A DNA stretch of 64,000 bases from Draconibacterium sediminis (GTDB lineage: Bacteria > Bacteroidota > Bacteroidia > Bacteroidales > Prolixibacteraceae), in the NCBI RefSeq assembly GCF_000949475.1, contig NZ_JRHC01000006.1, positions 1 to 64,000 of the forward strand, in the 5' to 3' direction. Shown here piece after piece: positions 34,685-43,515 of this stretch. Position 1 is the first letter of the stretch, and each line of letters starts with the position of its first letter. The notes beneath the pieces are model-generated. The model did not search any database. It was not told where the DNA came from and saw only the letters and a list, made by a program, of their open reading frames with translations. The position numbers were made by a program, and so were the translations under genes.

Positions 34685-35440
34685 ATGAGAAAATTTGTTT
34701 TAATTATCTTGGGTTTGATGCTGACAATGAGCGTATTTGCCCAGGAGGACAATAAGGAAAAAGGCGTATTTCAAGTTGTTGATGATATGCCCGTATATCC
34801 GGGAGGAGATATGGCTCTTCGAAACGACATTGCATCGTTGGTAAAATACCCGGTTGTCGCTAAAGAAAATGGTATACAAGGTAAAGTCTACGTTTCTTTT
34901 GTGGTAAACAAAGAGGGAAAAATTGAAGATGCAAAAATAGCACGCGGTGTTGATCCGTCGATTGATAAAGAGGCATTGCGGGTAATTAATGCGCTCGACA
35001 AAACCTGGAAACCCGGTAAAGAAGACGGAGAACCGGTTAAGGTAAGCTACACGGTGCCTATTAAATTTGCCCTTGGCGAAGATAAATCAGACGAGAAAAA
35101 AACATACTACGGAGAAGGGGAAAACAAGGTATATTATATTGTAGACGAGATGCCTCAATTTCCGGGTGGCGACGAAGCGCTTAGAAAGTACATTGCCAAT
35201 GCAGTCACTTATCCGGATGTGGCCCAAAAGAACGGTATTGCAGGAAAGGTATATATTTCTTTTGTTGTTGAAAAAGACGGTACGGTAGGTAATGCCCGTG
35301 TAGCACGCGGAGTTGATCCATCGTTGGATAAAGAAGCATTGCGTGTGGTAAAAGCTTTGCCAAAATGGAAACCCGGAGTGGATAAAGGAAAGCCTGTTCC
35401 GGTTGAATACACTGTTCCGATAAATTTCGCTTTACAGTAG
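34685..35440 (+). CDS. Secreted protein with two tandem TonB_C domains
   Basis: 251 residues. The signal peptide (MRKFVLIILGLMLTMSVFAQ) is followed by two TonB C-terminal domains, each with the pattern MPVYPGGDMALRNDIA or MPQFPGGDEALRKYIA, ENGIQGKVYVSFVV-like, GVDPSxDKEALRV and KWKPG. There is no transmembrane anchor and no proline-rich linker, so it cannot act as a normal TonB. It may be a soluble periplasmic partner or decoy for TonB boxes, or bind peptidoglycan. It starts 33 bp after the tonB stop and is probably cotranscribed with it. Confidence 0.8.
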   Translation: MRKFVLIILGLMLTMSVFAQEDNKEKGVFQVVDDMPVYPGGDMALRNDIASLVKYPVVAKENGIQGKVYVSFVVNKEGKIEDAKIARGVDPSIDKEALRVINALDKTWKPGKEDGEPVKVSYTVPIKFALGEDKSDEKKTYYGEGENKVYYIVDEMPQFPGGDEALRKYIANAVTYPDVAQKNGIAGKVYISFVVEKDGTVGNARVARGVDPSLDKEALRVVKALPKWKPGVDKGKPVPVEYTVPINFALQ

Positions 35441-35451
35441 CAGTGTTATTT

Positions 35452-35501
35452 AAACTGTACCTAAAAGAATAGTTTTTTAACTAATTTTTTAGGTACAGTT
35501 T
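35452..35501 (+). terminator. Long inverted repeat between TonB_C gene and blaI, with embedded dyads
   Basis: Perfect 15-bp arms AAACTGTACCTAAAA (35452-35466) and the complement at 35487-35501, then TTTTTG. The loop holds a further TAGTT/AACTA dyad. It may end the tonB transcript and at the same time form the blaI control region. Confidence 0.6.
35459..35494. promoter_or_regulatory. Paired imperfect operator dyads upstream of blaI
   Basis: ACCTAAAAGAATAGTT (35459-35474, two mismatches) and AACTAATTTTTTAGGT (35479-35494, one mismatch) against AACTAAnnnnTTAGTT. They again start exactly 20 bp apart, as upstream of tonB. This supports autoregulation by BlaI. Confidence 0.5.
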
Positions 35502-35537
35502 TTGTAGTTTAGCAAAAATCATAAATAAACGAACAAA

Positions 35538-35924
35538 ATGAAGGAACTTACCAAAGCCGAAGAGCAGGTAATGCAGTTACTCTGGAATCTTGAAAAAGCA
35601 TTTGTTAAAGACATTATTGAAGAAATGCCTGTTCCGAAACCCGCGTACAATACGGTTTCTACAATTGTCCGCATTTTAGAAAAAAAAGGTTTTGTGGGGC
35701 ACAATGCTTACGGTAAAACCCACGAGTATTTTCCTTTGATATCGCGAAAAGAATATACCCGTACGTTTATGAAGAATTTTATGCGAAATTATTTCAGTGG
35801 CTCATTCCAGGAAATGGTTTCGTTTTTTGCCAAAGAAGACAACATGAGTTTATCGGAACTGGATGAATTGATGGAGGATGTGAAACGCGATATAGAAAAC
35901 GAAAACCGGAACACCGATGAATAA
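35538..35924 (+). CDS. blaI: BlaI/MecI/CopY-family transcriptional repressor
   Basis: 128 residues with the winged-helix N-terminus LTKAEEQVMQLLWNLEKAFVKDIIEEMP and NTVSTIVRILEKKGFVGH, a dimerising C-terminal helix region, and normal family length. Such repressors bind dyads as dimers and are cut by a membrane M56 protease when a signal is sensed. The gene overlaps the M56 gene by 8 nt, the classic BlaI-BlaR1 pairing. No beta-lactamase is nearby, so the targets are probably the TonB_C genes. Confidence 0.92.
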   Translation: MKELTKAEEQVMQLLWNLEKAFVKDIIEEMPVPKPAYNTVSTIVRILEKKGFVGHNAYGKTHEYFPLISRKEYTRTFMKNFMRNYFSGSFQEMVSFFAKEDNMSLSELDELMEDVKRDIENENRNTDE

Positions 35925-37335
35925 TTTGATAAACTTTATTATCGAGTCGGGGATAAGCCTGTCGCTGCTGGCGCTCATTTACGTGCTGTTTTTACGTAAA
36001 GAAACATTTTTTCGTTTAAACCGGCTTTTCCTGCTTTTTTCCATTTTGTTTTCCGTCATTCTGCCATTTCTGCATTTTCGGGTTTACGCCCCTCAATCAA
36101 ACATGCTTGCCGAAGTTACTGTAACACCATACCGAAATGTTTTAGAGGCAGTTACCATCTACGGTCAGGATCTTTCAGGTGCTATGGTAAATTCAATCAG
36201 TTCAAGCAAGATTATCATACTTATTTATCTGTTGGGATTGATATTCTTCCTTGGAAGAATGATTTTTCGGATCATTCAGATTTTAATGATCATCTCGAAA
36301 AATGAGATGCAACACATTGATAATTATCGTTTTGTGTTGGTTGATGAAGAAATCAGTCCGTTCTCATTTTTGGGTTATATTTTTATAAATCCGGGCATGA
36401 AAAAACAACCGGGTTACGAAAAAATGGTGACTCACGAAATGGAACACATCAAACAAGGGCATACATTCGATGTACTTATTCTTGAGATTCTTACCGTTTT
36501 TCAGTGGTTTAATCCTTTTATGTGGCTGTTAAAACGTGCAATTCGCGAAAATCACGAATATTTGGCCGATCATGCGGTACTGAGTTCAGGTATAAGTTCT
36601 GCTCAGTACAAACATTTGCTTTTAAGTCAGGCGGTTGGTATGCAGTTGGAAATTGCCAATAACTTTAATTCATCGTTGGTTAAAAAAAGGATCCAAATGA
36701 TTTCAAAAATCCGGTCTTCAAAATTGGCCAACCTGAAATATATATTGGGATTTGTTTCGCTGCTGGCTTTGGTTATAATTTTTGCCTGCGAACAAAAAGA
36801 AGCACTTCAGGTAACTAAGGTTGAGGATAGTAACGAACGAAAAGTTACGGTTCGATTGCTTGATGATGGGATGAAGCTGGAGGGCAGCCAGGAAGATCTG
36901 GAATTGTTACATGCCATGCTGAATGGAAAAAGTAAATACGAATTTGATACCGATAGTACCGGATCAGTTTTTTTGGTAAAAAGCAAAGAACAAGAGCCGC
37001 GCCAGCTTGAGGAAGAAGATCAGGTATTTTTTATTGTTGAGAATATGCCGGAGTTTCCGGGGGGCGATCTCGCGTTACGCAAATACATTGCCAACTCAAT
37101 TAAGTACCCGGAGATTTCTATAGAGAACGGAATTCAGGGCAAAGTTTATGTAAGTTTTGTGGTTACAGCCGAAGGCACAATTGCTAATGCTAAAATTGCC
37201 AGGGGAGTTGATCCGTCGATAGATAAAGAGGCACTGCGTGTTGTAAATACTTTACCAAAATGGAAACCCGGATATCAGCGTGGCGAGCCGGTTAATGTGA
37301 GTTATACCGTGCCAATTAATTTTGTTCTTCAATAA
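35917..37335 (+). CDS. M56 (BlaR1-like) membrane protease fused to TonB_C
   Basis: 472 residues. N-terminal membrane helices lie at about 8-24, 35-52 and 90-115. The zinc motif HEMEH is at 173-177 (MVTHEMEHIKQGH), with FNPFMWLLKRAIRENHEYLADHAVL containing the downstream Glu. A transmembrane helix at about 272-289 leads to a periplasmic tail that ends in a TonB_C domain (about 375-472) nearly identical in pattern to those upstream. In place of the penicillin-binding sensor of BlaR1, the TonB_C domain is a candidate sensor module. It would inactivate BlaI on signalling. Confidence 0.88.
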   Translation: MNNLINFIIESGISLSLLALIYVLFLRKETFFRLNRLFLLFSILFSVILPFLHFRVYAPQSNMLAEVTVTPYRNVLEAVTIYGQDLSGAMVNSISSSKIIILIYLLGLIFFLGRMIFRIIQILMIISKNEMQHIDNYRFVLVDEEISPFSFLGYIFINPGMKKQPGYEKMVTHEMEHIKQGHTFDVLILEILTVFQWFNPFMWLLKRAIRENHEYLADHAVLSSGISSAQYKHLLLSQAVGMQLEIANNFNSSLVKKRIQMISKIRSSKLANLKYILGFVSLLALVIIFACEQKEALQVTKVEDSNERKVTVRLLDDGMKLEGSQEDLELLHAMLNGKSKYEFDTDSTGSVFLVKSKEQEPRQLEEEDQVFFIVENMPEFPGGDLALRKYIANSIKYPEISIENGIQGKVYVSFVVTAEGTIANAKIARGVDPSIDKEALRVVNTLPKWKPGYQRGEPVNVSYTVPINFVLQ

Positions 37336-37393
37336 CCTTTTGATGAATTAATACACCTCTTCAACCGATAACACTATTGAATAAATAAAAATT

Positions 37394-38644
37394 ATGCGAT
37401 TTAAAATTTTAACCCTATTGATTATTATGTTTTGTGCAGTTAGCAGTTCAATGGCACAGCGCAAAATTGATTTACTTTTAATTGAAAAGAGCTACGATAA
37501 AGCACTTCAGGAGATCGATAAAGAGTTGGTTGCAAATCCATCGGCCGAATTGTATTATAAAAAAGGTGTGGTGTATAAAAACCTGCAAAATTACCAACAA
37601 GCGTTGGAGGCTTTTATGCAAGGGCTTCAGTACGATGCCAATAATATTGTAATGCTGGAAGAAACGGCAGAGTGTTTTTCCATTTTAGGCAACAACCGCG
37701 ATGCTATAGCTTTTTACGATAAAGCGCTGCAGGTTGAACCAAATAACCTGGCTATGGCCGGAAAACTCGGACGCGTTCATATTAACCTTGAAGATTATAA
37801 AACTGCTTACAATGTTTTCTCCGGTATTTATGAAAAAGACTCGTCCAACGTTTACTGGAACAAGCAGTTGGCTTATTGTTCGTACCGTGTTTTTCAGCGC
37901 GAACAGGCACGCGATCTTTACGAAAAAGTGCTTGAGGCAAATCCCCGCGATCATGGAACTTACATTAATCTGATACACTGCTATAACTGGAAAAAAGAGG
38001 CCAACGAGATAATGGCTACTATCGATTCTGGCCTGGTACAGTTTCCGGCTGATAAAGAGTTACTGTTTGAAAAAGCGATGTTTTTTTATAAAACAAAACG
38101 TTATGGCCCTGCAATGTTGCAGTTTGAAAAATACCTGGAACAGGAAAAACAACCGGCTTTTGAAACATTGATGAATTACGGCATTAGCACGTACTTTGCC
38201 GGGCACGAAGAAAAAGCGCTCGACATATTTGGCGACTTAAAACTGCTTAGTCCGAATGATCCGCTGGTGATGTACTACCAAAGTTTATGCAACCGAAAAT
38301 TAAATAATTTCGAGGACGCTATTGAACTAATGACTTTTGCCATTGAAGCAACGGTACCTGATTATGTGTCGGAAATGTATCATCACCTGGGGCAAATGTA
38401 CGGACAGCAACGACAGTTTAAAGAATCGATAGAAGCATTAAAAAAAGCCTACGAGCTGAATCCGGGAAAAACCGAAGTTCTTTTTGAAATTGCAACTACC
38501 TACGAAGAATACAATTCCAATAAAACGCTGGCAATGAATTATTACCGGATCTATTTGACCGAATCGGGTGAAGCGGCTAAAAATGCGATTTACGCACTTG
38601 ACCGAATTGAAAAATTAAAAGAGGATCTCTTCTTTGAAGAATAA
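37394..38644 (+). CDS. Tetratricopeptide repeat protein, exported
   Basis: 416 residues with a signal peptide (MRFKILTLLIIMFCAVSSSMA). About ten TPR-like units follow, for example AELYYKKGVVYKNLQNYQQALEAF, NNRDAIAFYDKALQVEPN and EMYHHLGQMYGQQRQFKESIEALKKAYELNPG. TPR solenoids mediate protein contacts, so a periplasmic scaffold is likely. It lies 58 bp after the M56-TonB_C gene and probably belongs to the same operon. Confidence 0.85.
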   Translation: MRFKILTLLIIMFCAVSSSMAQRKIDLLLIEKSYDKALQEIDKELVANPSAELYYKKGVVYKNLQNYQQALEAFMQGLQYDANNIVMLEETAECFSILGNNRDAIAFYDKALQVEPNNLAMAGKLGRVHINLEDYKTAYNVFSGIYEKDSSNVYWNKQLAYCSYRVFQREQARDLYEKVLEANPRDHGTYINLIHCYNWKKEANEIMATIDSGLVQFPADKELLFEKAMFFYKTKRYGPAMLQFEKYLEQEKQPAFETLMNYGISTYFAGHEEKALDIFGDLKLLSPNDPLVMYYQSLCNRKLNNFEDAIELMTFAIEATVPDYVSEMYHHLGQMYGQQRQFKESIEALKKAYELNPGKTEVLFEIATTYEEYNSNKTLAMNYYRIYLTESGEAAKNAIYALDRIEKLKEDLFFEE

Positions 38645-38659
38645 CCGGGGGAGACACAG

Positions 38660-39607
38660 TTAAATCTCGCCGGTTTTTTCGCGAACCAGGTTGGCCAGTT
38701 GAACCCTGCTTTTTACTCCTGTTTTGGTGTAAATCCGATGATTGTGATCTTTTACGGTTTGCAAGGTGATAAACAGTTTATCGGCAATCGCCTTGTTTGA
38801 TTTTCCGCTGCAAATTTCCTGAATGATTTCAGCTTCGCGTTTCGATATTTCGAAAAAGTTACAAAACGATTGAAAATCCATATTCTCATTTTCGTTTGCC
38901 GATTGATTTTTAAGGCGAACAATTGCCGGAAGTGCCAGGTTGCATGCAAATAAAAAAATTAAGGCAATACACGTAGAAATATACCCGAACCGGTTAAAAA
39001 AGAACATCACGCCTGAATAAAGTAAGGTACTGCCAATAATAATCAGTACCCGATTTTTGTTGAGTCCGCTTTCTTTTAAAATACCGGCATCTTTTGTTTT
39101 TCTGAAAAACGGTAACAGAAAAAATAAATAAACGATCAGGTTTAGCAGTACTAAAATTCGTACAACAAAAAGATCTGCATTATCAGGCACATCGATAAAT
39201 TCTTTCTGAATAAGAAAAACCAGGGCAAAAGCCAACACTACAAAAGTAGGAAAGAAGGTAAAAATGAATGTTTTTGTTAGCCGGCGTCCGTTGCAATTGT
39301 TGGCAAACTTTAAAAGCATAAACCAACTTACCACCATAAACGGAATTCCAATAATGGGTATAAAAACGGCTAACTTGGCACTTAATGCATCGCTAATATC
39401 TAAATCCGCAATTACCATCCGCAAACTTATATTTCCCCAAACGCCATAAAACAGAAAGGAGAAAAGAAATATTTGCTGATACAGCAAAGTCGTGAAAATT
39501 GGCTTCTTGTTCTGCTGGTATTGCTGATAGGCAAGCATAATTCCCAAAGCCGATATTCCGGCCGAAATAATAAATGTAACTGTGTATGCTAAAATTTTAA
39601 TCCACAT
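38660..39607 (-). CDS. Membrane-tethered LuxR-type regulator
   Basis: 315 residues. The N-terminal about 230 residues contain seven hydrophobic segments (for example 5-25, 40-60, 75-100, 112-135, 145-165, 187-205, 208-226). The C-terminus is a LuxR/GerE HTH (ISKREAEIIQEICSGKSNKAIADKLFITLQTVKDHNHRIYTKTGV). The regulator thus appears fixed in the inner membrane, sensing a membrane or lipophilic signal and binding DNA from there. The shared upstream region with the divergent gene contains three dyads that are candidate operators. Confidence 0.82.
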   Translation of the reverse strand: MWIKILAYTVTFIISAGISALGIMLAYQQYQQNKKPIFTTLLYQQIFLFSFLFYGVWGNISLRMVIADLDISDALSAKLAVFIPIIGIPFMVVSWFMLLKFANNCNGRRLTKTFIFTFFPTFVVLAFALVFLIQKEFIDVPDNADLFVVRILVLLNLIVYLFFLLPFFRKTKDAGILKESGLNKNRVLIIIGSTLLYSGVMFFFNRFGYISTCIALIFLFACNLALPAIVRLKNQSANENENMDFQSFCNFFEISKREAEIIQEICSGKSNKAIADKLFITLQTVKDHNHRIYTKTGVKSRVQLANLVREKTGEI

Positions 39608-39610
39608 AAA

Positions 39611-39701
39611 AACTACTTAAGTAGTGCATTGCAATTTTACGCACTTTGCCCGTGCAGCGCTAACTACGAAAGTAGTGAAATTACTAAATCCAACTTTAGT
39701 A
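39611..39701. promoter_or_regulatory. Three dyads in the divergent luxR/membrane-gene spacer
   Basis: ACTACTTAAGTAGT at 39612-39625 (perfect 14-bp palindrome), ACTACGAAAGTAGT at 39663-39676, and TACTAAA-n6-TTTAGTA at 39682-39701. The half-site ACTAm/kTAGT resembles the tonB/blaI dyads, so either BlaI or the LuxR-type regulator could bind here. Confidence 0.55.
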
Positions 39702-39817
39702 GGAAGGATTTTTTTGAGATATACAGTAGATTTGAATAACAATTACAAAAAACAATGTTCAGGCGCCGAAAGGTGCCACTCAGAAAACAGAAAACAAAAA
39801 CATTAAAAACAAAAACA

Positions 39818-40531
39818 ATGGAAAGCTTAAAGTATTTTAATTTGGGACCATCGGCAGGTGGAAGTTTTAGTTACGCCTGGAGAAAAATGTTTGATAAATC
39901 ATTCCTGACACTTCTGGTAGCCGTTATAATTACGGGGCTACTTAATGGCCCAGGATTTGGTTTTAGAGGCGAATGGAATGGAGGTGATTTTAATAACATT
40001 GGCCTATTGCTATTCCCAATAGCATTATTTGCATTGGCGTATGGTTTTTTATTTGTGCCTGTAATTAAATACGGCGAAAAAAAGCTGTTTTTAGCCGCCA
40101 TGAGAGACGAAGAAACCGACCTAAAAGTAATGTTCGAAGGTTTTAAAACACAGTATTTAAATATTGTTTTAGCCAACTTAATTGTAGCAGCATTGGTAAC
40201 GGTCGGAATATTTATGCTGGTAATACCCGGTATAATTGTGGCATGCCGACTGGTTTTTGTACCTTACCTTGTAATGGATAAGCAGCTGGATGCAATGAAA
40301 GCTGTTGAAAAAAGCTGGCAAATGACACGCGGTTATGGTTGGACCGTTTTTGGAATGGCTATTTTATCGTTCTTCATCATAATTGCCGGATTAATAGTGT
40401 GTTTCGTGGGAGTCATTTTCTCACTTATTTGGGTTCATGCTGCATTTGCAACACTTTACGCATCTATTGACGGTGAAAAAGAAGACGACAATCCAATCCC
40501 GATTTTAGGAGTTAACGAAGTAGAAGAATAA
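39818..40531 (+). CDS. Polytopic membrane protein of unknown function
   Basis: 237 residues from the ATG at 39818; the longer frame reads through an AAAAC-rich leader. Hydrophobic segments occur at about 25-42, 63-85, 120-145 and 180-215. The pattern DAMKAVEKSWQMTRGYGWTVFGMAIL resembles DUF975/glycerophosphodiesterase-type membrane regions, in which a polar helix precedes each membrane segment. No catalytic residues are evident. It is divergent from the membrane-tethered LuxR regulator and is probably its target. Confidence 0.65.
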   Translation: MESLKYFNLGPSAGGSFSYAWRKMFDKSFLTLLVAVIITGLLNGPGFGFRGEWNGGDFNNIGLLLFPIALFALAYGFLFVPVIKYGEKKLFLAAMRDEETDLKVMFEGFKTQYLNIVLANLIVAALVTVGIFMLVIPGIIVACRLVFVPYLVMDKQLDAMKAVEKSWQMTRGYGWTVFGMAILSFFIIIAGLIVCFVGVIFSLIWVHAAFATLYASIDGEKEDDNPIPILGVNEVEE

Positions 40532-40556
40532 AAAACAAAACATGTTCAAGTTCAGG

Positions 40557-40583
40557 AGCCCGGATTTTTCTGGGCTTTTTGTT
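40557..40583 (+). terminator. Rho-independent terminator
   Basis: Stem AGCCCGG/CTGGGCT (one G-U pair) with loop ATTTTT, followed by TTTTTGTTTTT. Confidence 0.88.
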
Positions 40584-40632
40584 TTTATATAATTTCGTTT
40601 GTGTATTTTGGCATTTCATTTCCACTGATAAA

Positions 40633-43515
40633 ATGAAGAAACTACTTTTATTACTTCTGGTCTTGACAACTTATGTTGTTCATGCTCAGTATTTCGATAC
40701 GGGGCAAGATCCGGCGTCGTTGAAATGGCGCCAAATTAATACCACCAATTTTCAGCTGATATATCCCGATTATTATGAAGACCAGGCACAGATTCTGGCT
40801 CAAAAGCTGGAGATGGTTTACGATTTCGGAAGTTATTCGTTGAAATACAAGCCGGGAAAAATATCGGTAATTCTTCATACACAAACGGTGCAATCGAACG
40901 GTTTGGTGGCTTATGCCCCAAAACGCTCGGAGTTTTATACCACGCCGCACCAGGCCATTTATCCGCAAGATTGGTTGGAACAGCTGGCTTTGCATGAATT
41001 CCGGCACGTGGTACAGATCGATAAATTAAATGCCGAGTTACCAAAAATCATAAAAATTATATTGGGCGAGCAGGGAACGGCTTTATTGTTTGGAGCTTAT
41101 CTGCCGTGGTGGTTTATTGAAGGTGATGCAGTGGTAACAGAAACAGTATTAGGCAACTACGGGCGCGGACGTTTGCCGTCATTTTTGGTGGAACATCAGG
41201 CGCAGGTGGTCGACAACAAAATATTTTCATACGATAAAGCTTACCTCGGATCATTCAAAGATTACATTCCCAACCACTATCAGCTGGGTTATTACCTGGT
41301 GGCTGGTTCACGAGAACGATATGGAAGTGATATCTGGGAGAAGGCCATAAAAAGAGTGGGCAGAAAACCTTTTTCGATCACTCCTTTCAACAGAGCTTTA
41401 AAGCTCGAAACCGGTTTAGGAAAGGTTCGGCTTTACGAATCGATATTTGACAGCCTCGCAACCGAATGGAAAAATAATGATACAAAATTCGTAGCCGATC
41501 CATCAAATCAACTTTCGAAAGAAAATAAAAGATATACGAATTATTTGTACAAACACTGGCTTAACGATAATGAAATAATTGCCTACAAAACAGGCTTGAA
41601 TGTAGTTCCTTCATTTGTAAAGATCGATACAAAAACAAATAAAGAAAAGCGCGTAACAATTCCCGGATATATTTTTGAAGAGTCGGTAAATTTCAGAGGA
41701 GAATGGATCGTTTGGGCAGAAAAAGTACCTGATGTTCGCTGGTCGCACAGTGGACTTTCGCGAATTCGGATCTTAAATGCAGCTACAAAAAAAATGTATT
41801 CTGTTGCTCCTGAATTTAAGGCATTTGCTCCGGCACTTTCACCCGATTTAAAAGAGGTAGCAGTTGTGGAAACCGATTTTTCAAGTTCTAATTATTTAAC
41901 GGTTTATGATATCTCGAGTGGAAAAATGAAATTCCGCTTCCAGACTGACAATAACAATTATTTCTTTTCTCCGGTTTGGTTAAACCAGCACGAATTAATA
42001 TATGTGCTGCTGGATGAGAACGGAAAACATATAGCAAAAGTGAATCTGCAAAATAAGGAGCAAACTTTGCTTCCGGGAACAGCGTTGGGTGAGATTAAAC
42101 AATTACAGGTTTCAGGAAACAACTTGTATTTTATTAGCAGCTACTCAGGCAAGAATGCCCTTTATATGTACGACTTAACCAGCTCTGAAATTCAACAAGT
42201 TTACGAACCTCGTTTTGATGTTGCTTATCCGGCGATAGGCCAAAGTGGAACAATTGCACTTAGCGATTATACAGGTGATGGTTTTCGGATTATTGAATTT
42301 CAACCGAAAAATGCATTACCGTTAAACGAGATTTCATCAGGCAACTGGCCATTGGCCAATACCATGCAACAGCAAGAGCCGGGCATTGTTGACTTTTCGA
42401 GTGTTGATAGCACTAACTTGTTCGCTTCGCAGACTTATAGTAAAACAAAACATCTGTTTAATTTTCATAGTTGGGCGCCTGTTTTTGTAGATCCCGACAA
42501 CTATGAGTTTTTGCCCGGTGTTAGTCTGATGTCGCAAAATAAGTTGGGAACAGCTTTTACCACTTTGGGATATAGGTGGGACACCAGCGAAAAAACAGGA
42601 AATTTTTATGGCCGGTACACATATAAAGGCTGGTTCCCTGTTTTTGATTTTGAAGTAACTGGAGGTAAACGGGCATCGCAGTATTGGTTGATTCGGGAGT
42701 ACCAAAACCAGGAAGGACAGGTGACAAAAAGAGATACCACGCTTCAGGATTATAAATGGAATGAAACGAATTTTAGTGCCAATATGCGTATTCCGTTAAA
42801 TTTATCGAGGGGAGCATTTACGCGCTTTTTTCAACCTGAAATTGAATACCAGTTTACTCGCTACGGAAAAGAGGAGTCGACACCCGACGAGTTTAACACT
42901 GGCGATTATCAATCGCTTTCGTACCGCTTATATTATTACCAGCTTCTACGAAGAAGCCATCAGGATATTTATCCGAATTTTGGCTTTGCATTAGAAGGGA
43001 ACTTTCGCCACTCGCCATGGCAATCAACCGAAATGGGGCGTTTGACTGCCGGCGCAGCCACGATGTATCTTCCCGGCCTTTTGAAAAATCACGGCATTCG
43101 TTTGTATGGAGGATTACAAGAAAAAAGTTCCGGTAATTTCTTTGGTTTTTCTGATGCGATTCGTTTTCCCCGCGGATGGACAAAAATAGAAACCGAACAA
43201 TTACAATCCTTATCGTTAAATTATGCACTGCCCCTTAGTAATCCCGATTTAAGTATTGGCGGACTTACCTATGTGCGCAGAATAAGTGCAACGTTTTTTG
43301 CCGATTACGCTAATCTGCAAGGAAGCTACCATGGTGGAGAAACTCCAACAAAATTTAATGTAGATATTTCATCGTATGGTGTAGAGTTGTTGGGCGATGT
43401 TAATTTCCTTAGATTTTATGCTCCGGTGAAAATAGGAGTCAGAACTTCCTATCTTAAAGAACTGGAAGATTTTGGTTTCGATTTCTTGCTGTCTGTTGAT
43501 TTTAATTCGTTATAG
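40633..43515 (+). CDS. HExxH metallopeptidase-like protein with propeller and outer-membrane barrel
   Basis: 960 residues from the ATG at 40633, which begins a signal peptide (MKKLLLLLLVLTTYVVHA). The first about 290 residues resemble a gluzincin peptidase: HEFRH at 121-125 and WFIEGDA with Glu163 as the third ligand. Residues about 300-570 carry WD40/TolB-like blades (LSPDLKEVAVVETDFSS, SGTIALSDYTGDGFRI). The last about 380 residues have alternating strands and an end typical of outer-membrane beta-barrels. The combination suggests a surface or periplasmic protease attached to its own barrel. No named family was recognised. Confidence 0.72.
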   Translation: MKKLLLLLLVLTTYVVHAQYFDTGQDPASLKWRQINTTNFQLIYPDYYEDQAQILAQKLEMVYDFGSYSLKYKPGKISVILHTQTVQSNGLVAYAPKRSEFYTTPHQAIYPQDWLEQLALHEFRHVVQIDKLNAELPKIIKIILGEQGTALLFGAYLPWWFIEGDAVVTETVLGNYGRGRLPSFLVEHQAQVVDNKIFSYDKAYLGSFKDYIPNHYQLGYYLVAGSRERYGSDIWEKAIKRVGRKPFSITPFNRALKLETGLGKVRLYESIFDSLATEWKNNDTKFVADPSNQLSKENKRYTNYLYKHWLNDNEIIAYKTGLNVVPSFVKIDTKTNKEKRVTIPGYIFEESVNFRGEWIVWAEKVPDVRWSHSGLSRIRILNAATKKMYSVAPEFKAFAPALSPDLKEVAVVETDFSSSNYLTVYDISSGKMKFRFQTDNNNYFFSPVWLNQHELIYVLLDENGKHIAKVNLQNKEQTLLPGTALGEIKQLQVSGNNLYFISSYSGKNALYMYDLTSSEIQQVYEPRFDVAYPAIGQSGTIALSDYTGDGFRIIEFQPKNALPLNEISSGNWPLANTMQQQEPGIVDFSSVDSTNLFASQTYSKTKHLFNFHSWAPVFVDPDNYEFLPGVSLMSQNKLGTAFTTLGYRWDTSEKTGNFYGRYTYKGWFPVFDFEVTGGKRASQYWLIREYQNQEGQVTKRDTTLQDYKWNETNFSANMRIPLNLSRGAFTRFFQPEIEYQFTRYGKEESTPDEFNTGDYQSLSYRLYYYQLLRRSHQDIYPNFGFALEGNFRHSPWQSTEMGRLTAGAATMYLPGLLKNHGIRLYGGLQEKSSGNFFGFSDAIRFPRGWTKIETEQLQSLSLNYALPLSNPDLSIGGLTYVRRISATFFADYANLQGSYHGGETPTKFNVDISSYGVELLGDVNFLRFYAPVKIGVRTSYLKELEDFGFDFLLSVDFNSL

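Noticed and set aside
35538-37335. Beta-lactam resistance operon
   Set aside because: BlaI and an M56 protease are present but no beta-lactamase or PBP gene is nearby, and the sensor domain is TonB_C rather than penicillin-binding.
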